From the NCBI GenBank assembly GCA_015183035.1, contig JACZZP010000015.1, positions 1,798,001 to 1,862,000 of the forward strand: 64,000 bases of DNA, given 5' to 3'. Source of the DNA: Meloidogyne chitwoodi. Its lineage: Eukaryota > Nematoda > Chromadorea > Rhabditida > Meloidogynidae. Of the stretch, positions 35,401 through 44,727 are shown one piece after another; positions within the stretch are counted from its first letter, which is position 1; every line of letters begins with the position of its first letter. The translations under genes and the position numbers were made by a program. The notes below the pieces were generated by a model that ran no database searches, was not told the DNA's origin, and saw only the letters and a list, made by a program, of their open reading frames with translations.

Positions 35401-36064
35401 ATTGTTAAAACCTGAAAATCCAATAGAAGAAGCATGCAAATTTATTAAGCCAATACTTCAAATGCCTTGTGAAGATGTTGACTTTTGGGTTATTGCTTTT
35501 CGAGTATATACTTACAAGGATAAGGTTTTTTTATTTTTTAATACTTTTAGAAAAAATGTTTTTTTAATTTAAACAATTTTTTTGGAAATTTAAGAAAAAT
35601 TTAAGGTAAGATGACATTTTGTCACAAAAAAATTTTATTTATTTTTTAAATTTTGATTTAAATTTTTACAGTAAAAATGAGTTTTATTTTTATTAGCATT
35701 ATTATTATTTCTTAGGAAAAAAAATATTTTTTTTTCCTAAGAAAAACCATTTTTTCTTTTATTTTTAAATTTTTCAAAAAATATTTTTTTATTATTTTAT
35801 TTTAAGCTGTTAATTATGCTCAAATGCTTACATAAAATCTTCAATTTGGATCCAACAAATAAGCCATTATTGAATGAATTGTTTGCTAAATATAAAGAAA
35901 AATGTTTGTTTTATTTTTAAACTTATTTTTAATTTTTTTTAGTTGAACAGAGTGATGTTTCCAAGGCTAAGAAAACATCAAATTTGTTGATTGATTTGAC
36001 AAAATCATTGGAAATAAAATTGAAAGAAAGTAATGATTCGAATAATACAACATCAGTTGATTAG
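32436..36064 (+). CDS. naa15: NAA15, auxiliary subunit of N-terminal acetyltransferase A
   Basis: Nineteen exons between 32436-32510 and 35943-36064; total about 762 codons in frame. The N-terminus reads [30 protein letters not shown], then a run of TPR-like helices ([49 protein letters not shown]) and the NAA15-specific [21 protein letters not shown] lysine-rich stretch ([13 protein letters not shown]) near residue 570 is typical. It anchors NAA10 to the ribosome. It is about 100 residues shorter than the human protein. The splice at 34493/34763 is unusual in that a read-through ORF continues past the donor. Confidence 0.9.
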
Positions 36065-36409
36065 GTTTTTTATTAGAAAAAGAAAAGAAATAAAAAAAAA
36101 TATAACTAAAAAATAATAGTTTTTTTTTGTGTGTTAATTGTTTTATTTTATTATTATAAAAAATTATTATTATTTTTTTTTTTGTTTTTTTTTTAATTTA
36201 AGTTTTGCTAAAACACATTTTTTTGTAAATAATTAAAAAAAAAAATTATTTTTACCCAAAATATAATTTATTATTTAAAAAATATGAAGAAAATATTTTA
36301 ATTTTAAATGAAAAAAGGAGAAAATAAAGAACCAATTTAAAAAAAGTGAAAATCCCATTAAAAGAAATATATAAATTTAAAAAATAATATAAAATTTAAT
36401 TAAAAACAC
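36065..36409. other. AT-rich 3' flank of NAA15
   Basis: Poly-A/T rich sequence with no feature recognised. Confidence 0.5.
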
Positions 36410-36513
36410 TGCTTTTTTTTATTATATGTTGCAGTCGCTAACAAACAACAGTTTTTACAATATTCTTTACCATCATCACATACTACTCCACTAGCTACAT
36501 ATTTACAAATTAG
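36410..36513 (-). pseudogene. 3' fragment of a cysteine-rich protein gene
   Basis: An open minus-strand stretch of about 34 codons with six cysteines (ICKYVASGVVC, then EYCKNCC, ending KKKQCF and a stop). There is no in-frame Met or signal peptide. The upstream side is replaced at about 36515-36560 by a TTGCGGACA repeat fragment related to the MITE at 27432. It looks like the tail of a Cys-rich secreted gene whose 5' part was lost. The alternative, a second exon, lacks a first exon that I can find. Confidence 0.45.
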
Positions 36514-36689
36514 CAAAAAATTAGTAATTGCGGACAAAACTTGCGGAAAGTTGTGCTCATAAAAATGAAAAGTACCTAAATTTCCAAAAATTTTGATCGG
36601 AGAGGAATTTTTTGAAAAATTAAGGAATAATTCCTCACAGAAGAATAATAATATATTTAATTATTTTAATTAAATAATTTTAGTAAATT

Positions 36690-37165
36690 ATTGAAGAGAG
36701 GTTGTATAGTTTAGATCCTTTTTGATGACTAAACTTTTATTTTTCATTTTCTTATTTATTTTTGGTTTTTTGGAATTTAAAAATTTAAAAGAATTTTTAT
36801 TTCTATTTTTTAAAAAATGGAAAATAAAAAAAGTTATTTATTTAGCTCTTAAATTTATTTAAATTTTTTATGTATTTTGTGATAAAATAAACATTGAATT
36901 TATTTTACCATACTATTATTTATTTAAATTCCATAAATAAATTTATTTAAATTTTCTTTCTTTTTTGTGTCCAAAATAATCAAAAATTAAATATTATTTA
37001 TATATTTTATATTTTGTGTTTAAGAGTAATAAATATTAATATATAAATACCTTAATTTAATTTATTTTTATTAAATATTATTTAATTTAAAAAATACCCA
37101 AACAATTATTAAAATAAATTTAAATAAATTAAATGTCTTCTTCAATTAATATTTTATTTTATTAA
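36690..37165 (+). pseudogene. truncated copy of the Cys-rich effector cassette (promoter plus start of signal peptide)
   Basis: From about 36690 the DNA follows the 5' flank of the genes at 1228 and 3740, including ATATATAAATACC at about 37040-37052 and the block before the ATG. The ATG is at 37133 and codes MSSSINILF, but a deletion then brings a stop at 37163-37165, after ten codons. No mature domain follows. A MITE starts 51 bp further on. It is a dead copy, left undisturbed upstream. Confidence 0.8.
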
Positions 37166-37216
37166 TCTTAACTGTTCGCAAGTGTCGCCCCACTGAATTA
37201 TATACTATTATTAAAT

Positions 37217-37498
37217 ACCGGATTTTTAGGTGAGAAAAAAGTGTCAACTGACCGTAGCTGACCACTGTCTCTCCGACGGTTAACTTAATCTCTCATTTGT
37301 AAAGAGTGGAAGAAAAGTAGTGGTCAGCAGAGATAATATTTAAAATTCCTTTTGTAAAATTCCTTTTCATTTTATACAATTTTCTCTACTTACCACTACT
37401 TTTCTACGTCTCTTACAAACGAGTGATAAAGTTAACCGTCGGAGAGACAGTGGTCAGCTATGGTCAGTTGACACTTTTTTCTCACCTAAAAATCCGGT
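37217..37498. mobile_element. 282-bp MITE with long inverted repeats
   Basis: It begins ACCGGATTTTTAGGTGAGAA and ends with the complement. The inverted repeats extend over about 110 bp on each side (AAAAGTGTCAACTGACC, GCTGACCACTGTCTCTCCG). The core is short. No clear target duplication. It sits right after the truncated effector copy. Confidence 0.8.
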
Positions 37499-37743
37499 CT
37501 TTAAAACTATTATATAATTATTTATATAAAGAATAGGGAATATCGAAAAATAAAAATCGAAATAAAAATTGCCTAAAAATCCAAAGTCGCCCATCCCGAG
37601 TTAAAAGATGGTTTGGTGTGTGTTTAATTGATACATAAATTTTTAGCTCACAAGTATAAATTAAAAAATACATTTTTTAATTTAATTTAATTTATTAAAA
37701 TTTAATTTAGAAAGAAAAAATAATTTGTTGATTTATTTAAAAA

Positions 37744-38025
37744 ATGTTTTCTTCAACAAATATATTTTTATTTTTAAATTTATTTTTTATTTTATTTAAA
37801 TTAAACAACAGTGATGATTGTGTTAAGATTGGAAGTAACTGTGCAAATGATAATCAATGTTGCAAAGTTCCTATCGATACTCGTACTACTGTACAACCAA
37901 AATGTTCTCCTCACTTACATAAATGTTGTATTAAAAAAGGTGAAAGATGTTTTGGATATAAAATGAATTGTTGCCTTGGAAGTAGTTGTAAGCAAGCTAA
38001 TTCTAAAGGATATTCTTGTTTATAA
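37744..38025 (+). CDS. small secreted cysteine-rich protein, divergent leader
   Basis: Intronless, 93 residues. The leader MFSSTNIFLFLNLFFILFKL is related to but distinct from the MSSSINI type. The mature part has a first Cys cluster (C-x6-C-x5-CC) and a second clear module C-x6-C-x6-CC-x4-C-x9-C. The 3' flank (about 38110-38250) resembles the flank after the gene at 3740, supporting common descent. A candidate secreted effector of unknown function. Confidence 0.8.
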   Translation: MFSSTNIFLFLNLFFILFKLNNSDDCVKIGSNCANDNQCCKVPIDTRTTVQPKCSPHLHKCCIKKGERCFGYKMNCCLGSSCKQANSKGYSCL

Positions 38026-38429
38026 AACAACATAATGGTGGTAAAAACAACAAATTAATTTTTAAAAAAATTAAAAAATGATTGTGGGGTATAAACATTA
38101 AAATATGTCAATAATTTAATTTTTCTAATTTTAAATATTTATTCTTTTCTTATTTTGGAGGTTTTTTAAATTTATTTTTAAATAATTTGGCTATATCCTA
38201 TTTTAAACATTTTTTAAATTTTACTCTCTTTTTAAATAAATTAAAATTATAATTTGATAAAAAATAAATATTTTATAAATTAAATAAAAATAAAAAAAAA
38301 AAGGGAAAACCAAACATTTTAATTTAAAATTTTTTTAATTCCAAAAATGGAAAAATCAACAAATTTACCAAAAACAAAAAAAATATTTTTTAAAATTCAT
38401 TTAATCAATTCAATCTCCATTTGTATTAT
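38026..38429. other. 3' flank between Cys-rich gene and UBX paralog
   Basis: No gene. The part at about 38110-38250 (TTTGGCTATATCC, TTTTACTCTCTTTTTAAATA) is related to 4190-4340. Confidence 0.5.
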
Positions 38430-39438
38430 TCATTTATGGAAACATTCAAGATCTTGATAACCAGCATCCTGGGTGAAAAATAAAAAAAAATATTAAAAAT
38501 TTTTTAAAAATAGATATAAAATAATTAACCGGAAAAACGAACACAGCAGCATAAGGCGTAAGCCCTAACTCCTAAAAATTTTAAATTATAAAAAAAATAA
38601 AATTAAAAAAATACCAGCAACGATTTGTCCATTTCCGTCAACATCTTATGAGGAAAGCCGTGCGCCAAAAAGAAGCCGTCAGTCTTACGAGGATCCTAAA
38701 TTAAGAAATGTTAAAAGCATAAAATATTAGAGGGTAAGGCGGTGGAAAAATATTAAATTTTTAATGTCTACTGCTCGAACCTTATTGAAGGAAATAATTT
38801 CTTAAATAAACACAAAGGAATTTAATAAAAAAAAATTAATAAAAAATAGTCAAAACCTTGTTAATAGCATCATAGACTGCCTGGAGTGGAGCCTTTGAAG
38901 GCAAAACCAACTTAAGAGTCGAAAAATCAGCAAAGCAGCATTCAATATGACAATCACTAAAAAAAATTTTTAAACAAATTGAAATATTTTTTAGAAAAAT
39001 AAAGCCCACAAAAAAATATTTGTAACTTTTAAAAGCATAATTTACCAAATATTTCAATTTATTATATAATTCTTTTTGGGTAAAGAACATTATGCTTGTG
39101 GATAAAAGGTTGAAAGGTTTATAATAGAAAATAACCAAAATAAAAAGTATAAACCTGTTACCAGTGCTCTTCACTCCCGTATTGTTGACATTCTTTTCTC
39201 CTCCATAAACTCTCACTCTTGATTTCGAGAATGATTTAGCCGATGTTCCAGACGTTCCTCCAGATGTTCCTTGAGACGTTCCTTCAGCCAATTCTTCAGA
39301 CGATTCTTCAGATGATTCATCAATAAATATTACTTTAGCTTTTCCTTCACGCACATCCCCAACTACTTTAAGCATAAATTTAGCTGTATCTTCATCCATT
39401 TCAGCCAATGCAGCCATCATTTCTTTAGGATCCATCAT
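38430..39438 (-). CDS. short UBX-domain protein, paralog of UBXN4's UBX
   Basis: Five exons, approximately 39155-39438, 38857-38956, 38615-38695, 38530-38571 and 38430-38468, 181 residues. The N-terminal 95 residues are acidic, then Ser/Gly/Thr-rich (SSEESSEEL, TSGGTSGTS). The C-terminal half is a ubiquitin-like UBX fold: STLKLVLPSKAPLQAVYDAI, DPRKTDGFFLAHGFPHKMLT, MDKSLLELGLTP. This lines up closely with the UBX domain of the next gene (STLKLVFPSKEPL, SYPRKKLTDMDKSLLDLGLT). The signature loop is GFPHKML here and SYPRKKL in the neighbour, both variants of FPR. The UASX N-terminus and membrane segment of UBXN4 are missing. A p97/Cdc48 cofactor role is inferred. Confidence 0.75.
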
Positions 39439-39717
39439 TTTTTAAAAATTTATTTTTAAAGAAAGCTAAAACATTAAAATAAAAAAATATTTAAACAATC
39501 GTTTTTTAGGAGATAATGTGCCACACAGAATAACATAAAATTGAACGAAAAAATTGTCTTATAATTAAATGGATTTCTTACACAAACGTCTTTAAATACT
39601 AAACTTTAAAATCATAACGCCAAAATAATTTATTTTAAATTTTATCTTTATATCCTGAACCGTCCCTTACCAAGTCGGTTCAGTGCCACCATTTTTTTGC
39701 TTCAGACTTTTTAGTTT

Positions 39718-40819
39718 GACGTAGCACTGTGGTTACACTCAGTTGAAAAAGTGTCATAGCATCAGAGGAAAAATAGGTATGCGTTAGCCGTCATATCTGG
39801 TAGGTTAGGCAACGGTGAGATGCTTGGAAATAAAAGAAGAGAGAAGGAGAAATGGTCAGCAGCGTAAAAAATTGCAAAAGGGTCAAAAAGCAATAAAGGT
39901 TATAAAATGGTCAATGAGAGAAATTTCTCTCTTCTATAAGGGGAATTATTAGGAACTTATAATATGAGAAATTCTTCGTTAAATTTTTTCAAACTTTGTA
40001 TAGTTGTAGCACTATATCTTTACTACAATTGTACAAATTTTGAGCTGCGTACAAACTTAAATAGCTGAGTTATGATTTTTTGAAAATCGATGAAAATTGC
40101 CATATTTTTGGCCATAACTTTCTTCAAAGTTATTCAATCACTTTAATTTTGGTTTTAATCGACTCAGCATTAAAAATTGAACAATCTCATATAATTTTTC
40201 TTAGATAATCGTTGATCTCTTTAATAATTTTACTACTACGATGAAAATTGTAGCTCCTAAAACAGGATCCCCCAATCCATATTTTTTCTAGTTTTGTAAT
40301 TTTGTAGCCCTATTGTTACTATGCAACTCTACAAAATTTTAAGAAAAAATAACTTCATTTGGATAAGTTATGGTTTATTGAAAATCCTGATCATTTACTA
40401 TGTTTTTGATCATAACTTCCTTCAAATCTTTCCAATCTTTTTTATTTTGGTTTCAGACGACTCAGCTTTATGAGTTACGTCATAATTGGTCAAAATTAAG
40501 CTTTTTCATGCGCATTCTTACAAATTTTTGCTCTTGTTTTCATTTGAAATTAAAGCTGTATTAATTCTCCAAAAAATGTATATGAGCCTATAAAATTTTT
40601 TGAACAAAATCTTGAAACAATTATCTATAAAATGGATAGACAGATTTAAAATCGTATAAGCCGTTTTCGAGATATTGGATTTTAAAGTATAACCTCATTT
40701 CTGGGTAAAATGAAAAACGAGAGTAATGCTTAAAACGAGAGATTAAATTATAGAGAAAAAGAAAAACGAGAGACTACACAAATTTTTCTATGTGCTGAGT
40801 GTAACCACTGTGACGTAGC
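39718..40819. mobile_element. 1.09-kb non-autonomous DNA transposon with 8-bp target duplication
   Basis: The element is 39726-40811, with ends ACTGTGGTTACACTCAG and CTGAGTGTAACCACTGT, flanked by GACGTAGC on both sides (39718-39725 and 40812-40819). The 8-bp duplication suggests hAT. The interior is about 1 kb without a transposase ORF. Two halves (about 40000-40260 and 40290-40460) share word order (TTTGTA, ATAACTT..TTCAAA..CAATC), suggesting an old internal duplication. It lies in the shared upstream region of the two UBX genes. Confidence 0.85.
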
Positions 40820-40901
40820 TTTAATAAAACGATGATTTAAATAATTTTTTCTTTTTAATTTTTAGCTTCTTTAGAAAAAACAATTTAAAAATAAATTCTT
40901 G

Positions 40902-43900
40902 ATGGAGTGGTTTACTGGTAGTGTTGACGGCGCATTGACAGAGTACCAAAATAAGAATGGAATTTTAATTGTTTATGTTTATGCTGACAATGGTTTTTTT
41001 AATAAATAAATTATATTTTTATTTATTTTTAAATTTAAAAGATGAAAATTCAACAAAACTTGGTAATTTATTAGAAGCTTTGGACACTTCTGTATTTGAA
41101 AATATTGCTTATGTTGCTATTCGTATGCTGAAGGGATCTGAAGGTGCTAATCAATTTGCACAATTCTTTCCGACACTTACTGTTCCTGTTTGTTATATTT
41201 TGGGAATGAATGCTCAACCTTTGGAGGTTTTCTTTTTATTATTAATTGAGGGTTAATATGACGTTTTTTATGTATTTTGGTTTTAAATTGGGGAAAAACT
41301 AAAAATTTGTTTGTAAAAGAGAAATTCAGCTTTTTAACATTTAAGAAGCCTAGACAATGATTAAAATAAATAAAAACTCTTGGGCACTCTTAATTGATTT
41401 TTAATCACATTTAAAGAGTAATTCATATTCTCAAATTTATTTAAAATAATCATTTAAGTTCTTTATCTAAATATTCTTTTTTTAGGTCATTACAGGCTTA
41501 TCAACTGATCTAACTTCTGAAAAATTGATTAGTGAATTTAAGAAGGCTGTTAAGGTATAATTTTGTTTTATTTTTTACATTTTTTTAATATTTTTATTTT
41601 AGTTGTTTAAAGAACAATTAGGAGAAAAATCTAAAATTGATTGTCCTATTAAAAATGAGGAAACTAAAAACGAAGAAAGTTCTACTAATGAAGCAATTGA
41701 CCAACAAATGGATGTTAAAAATGAGGAACAGAATAATCCAACTGCCGATGAAATAAATAGTCAAGAGAAATTGGAACAGTAATTTTTTAAAAAATATTTA
41801 AAATAAATAGGGTACTTTTTTGTTTTGCGGGCTAGTTTCTACGCAAATTTTATCAGCAACTTTGAAATGAACTATTAAATAAGTCACAGCTACTTAACAT
41901 GAACATATTTATGTCATATAATGTGAAAAAAAGAGTAAATTTAATGTGTTTTTGAAAAGTAAAAATTGTTGATTTTATACTACAAAAATTATTATAAAAG
42001 TTGCGGATAAATTTTGCGGACTTCCCCTCAAAATTCGAAAATCAATATTTTTTAATTGTAGATTTATCCATTTTTCTAGTTATAAAAAATTGCTTGAAGA
42101 GAAGAAAAAGGCAGATGCCAAAAAAGAAGAGGAGGAAAGACATCGAAAAGAAATGGAACGTCGAAATGATGGTTTTCTTTTTAATTTTTTTAAAATTTTT
42201 TAAATTAATTTTTAGGTAAATCAATGGCTGAAGTTCGCGAAAAACAACGGGAAAGGGAATTGCGTGAAGCTGCAGAAGAACGTCGTCGTCAAAAAGCTGA
42301 GGATGCTTCAGCTTTGCAACGTTTGCGTGATCAAATTAGAGTAGATAAGGAAGAACGTGCTGCTGCGGCTGCTGCAAAATCTGAGGGAGGGGATAAAAAT
42401 GTTAAAAAGACGGAGAAGGTGGAAGTTGTGGAGATGAATAAACCGGTCAATAGGTTTTTTAATGAATTATTTTAAAAATATTTAAATTAAAAAAATTTTT
42501 TATTAAGTGACGATTGTCAGATTTTGTGTCGATTTCACGATGGTTCGACACTTAAGTTGGTATTTCCGTCGAAAGAACCACTTAAAGTTGTTTACGATGC
42601 TGTTAATGAGGTTCAAGATAATTTTTTTAATTAAATAATTTTATATGTTTATTTATAAAAATTATTTCCATGACAAGGGTTCGAACTTTAGACCTCGAAA
42701 ATTAATATTTTTTCCACTTTGTTAGATTTACTTCGAGTATTTGTGTTTTTTAGGATGCTCGTAAACCTTCAAGCGATTTTCTTTTGATGCAGAGCTATCC
42801 GCGTAAAAAGTTGACTGATATGGATAAATCATTACTTGTATTTTTTATAAATTTTATTTTTTTATTAATTTAATAATTTTAGGATTTGGGACTTACTCCA
42901 TCTGCTGTTTTGATCGTTGTTTCGGTTAGTTTATATTTTTGAGAATATTTTTACTTTTTTAAAATAATTAATTTTTCACTGTGCAAACATTCACTTTGAA
43001 CAATTTTTTTAATAAAAATTTTTTTTTATTATAAAAATCCCCTCCTCTTAGGATTTTGTCTAAGTGTCTCTCTTCCGTTGCCACATTTATACGAATGCTC
43101 ATAATCAAATATATTTGTTGATGCAATCATCATTGAGGGAAAATATTGAATTAAATGAAAGTTAATTATATATATTTTTTTGTTTTGCCAATTTTTTGAT
43201 ATTTTTTTCCGTGTCGGGAATTTTTTTGAATAAAGACGAATGTGTCAAATTTTATTTTGTAAAATTAAGAAATTTTTTTTTGAAATTGTTCCTAGTGAAA
43301 GTTTGCATTTTTTCTACTTTTTAAAAAAAATTAGGAAAAAAATGCAAATGAAAGAAATTATGGAAATGGATCATTACTTCCAACTTACTATAGCTATTTT
43401 GAAATGCTTTTAGGATTTTTATTTACTCCTTTTGCAGCAATATGGAGATTTTTTTATTCGCTTTTTAATACTAGAGGAACAATTGGATCAAATATTTCGA
43501 CTGGAAATAAGAAAAACAAAACTTCCAAAAAGAAAAATGATAATGAGGAAACGACGGTTAAGGTTTAAAAAATTTTTATATGAATTTAAAAAATATTTTG
43601 GGGGTTGTTTTCCTTAAAAAACAGTTTTTTTAGTTAAATTTATTTATCGGCGCTGAAAGGATTCGAACCCGTTCCAATCTTATATGCAGTCGGCGCACTA
43701 ACTAACTAAGCCACCAATGAACTTTAAGTTGACTCTCATTTTCTTTCCTTGTAGAATAAATTTTTTTAAACATTCTTTTAAACCTGAGAAATGCACGCAT
43801 AAAATTAAATATTTTTTAGGATGGAAACATTCGACGCTTTAAAGAAGACTCAAGTGATCATTCCGATAACGAAGCTACTTGGAATGGAAATTCAACACAA

Positions 43901-43909
43901 CAATTATAA
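40902..43909 (+). CDS. ubxn-4: UBXN4/erasin, ER-membrane p97 cofactor in ERAD
   Basis: Eleven exons, approximately 40902-40992, 41042-41226, 41486-41554, 41603-41778, 42080-42171, 42216-42453, 42508-42610, 42754-42837, 42883-42924, 43335-43562 and 43820-43909, about 465 residues. Order: thioredoxin-like UASX domain (MEWFTGSVDGALTEYQNKNG), acidic linker, charged coiled coil (KKADAKKEEEERHRKEMERR), UBX domain (STLKLVFPSKEPLKVVYDAV), hydrophobic membrane segment (FLFTPFAAIWRFFYSLF), and the conserved C-terminal TWNGNSTQQL. UBXN4 recruits p97 to the ER membrane. In exon 10 the frame giving the hydrophobic segment is the right one; the ORF at 43432-43617 is a shadow. Confidence 0.92.
42663..42730 (-). 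repeat. tRNA-like fragment in UBXN4 intron
   Basis: On the minus strand, AAGTTCGAACCC (B-box-like) is preceded by a degraded A box. The layout resembles the pair at 29369/29729. Weak evidence. Confidence 0.3.
43648..43721 (-). repeat. tRNA-like sequence in UBXN4 intron
   Basis: On the minus strand: GGTGGCTTAGTTAGTTAGTGC (A box), GCCGACTGCAT (anticodon-arm start), ACGGGTTCGAATCC (B box), CAGCGCCG (3' end). The 5' side TCATTGG does not pair with the 3' side, and the anticodon stem is broken. It is the most tRNA-like of the set but still not canonical. Confidence 0.5.
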
Positions 43910-44727
43910 AATTCCAAATTTATTGAGAAAAATTTACTTTTCACTTTTTTCTTTTCTTTGTTGGGCACTTTGTAGTATGAGCTAAGATAATTAATATATA
44001 AAGTTCTTATTCCTGTGAAATTAAAATTTTTCCGAGTATTTTTCTTAGATAATTTCCAGTGATGATGCGATTTTTAGGCGAAACAAAAGCTCTGACTACT
44101 TTCTCTCCACTTATGACAAAAGCCTAATAAATTAAAAAAGAAGAAATGATAAAAAATTATAATACAATTAATTAAAATAAATTAAAAATTTGGAGGCCAA
44201 GTAAATAAAATAAATAATTTAAGGTCTAATAAATGAGTTAAGAGTGAATGACAAGAAGCATAATATAAATTATTAAAATAAATTAGAGATTTCAGGGGGT
44301 TAATAAAAAAATATATAATTTAAAGTCTAATAAATGAACAAAGATGAAGTGATAAAAATTATAATACAACTAATGAAAATAAATTAAAAATTTGGAGGCC
44401 AAGTAAATAAAATAGATAATTTAAGGCTTGATAAATAAGAAACAATAACAAAGAAACAATTTATTATAAATTACAAGTTCGAAAATTTAAAATAAACCTA
44501 ATATTTAAGACAAGAGGCCCGCGACTAGTCGGTCTGCGATTAGTCGGGCGTTTCTCACATTTTTGCGTAGTTTTTCTGTTTGAATAGATAAAAGCTTAAA
44601 TCGCGTCTATTTATTAACGCTCGATAAATTTGTATTTTATGATTTTCTTCTGTTCATGATTGCTTTTTTTTGTTTTTTCAGTTGATATTACTTAATTTTA
44701 TAATTTTTGTACTGTTTTACTAACTTA
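43910..44727. repeat. intergenic with about three copies of a ~110-bp tandem repeat
   Basis: Between about 44125 and 44460, units containing GATAAAAATTATAATACAA, TAAAAATTTGGAGGCCAAGT and AATTTAAGGTCTAATAAATG repeat about three times with divergence. No gene. The upstream flank of the kinesin gene (44510-44727) is less AT-rich, with GACTAGTCGG..GATTAGTCGGGC. Confidence 0.7.

Noticed and set aside
43432..43617. ORF with basic C-terminus as the end of UBXN4
   Set aside because: The other frame gives the hydrophobic segment and leads in frame to the conserved TWNGNSTQQL end.
43648..43721. Functional tRNA gene on the minus strand
   Set aside because: A and B boxes are good, but the acceptor stem does not pair and the anticodon stem is interrupted.
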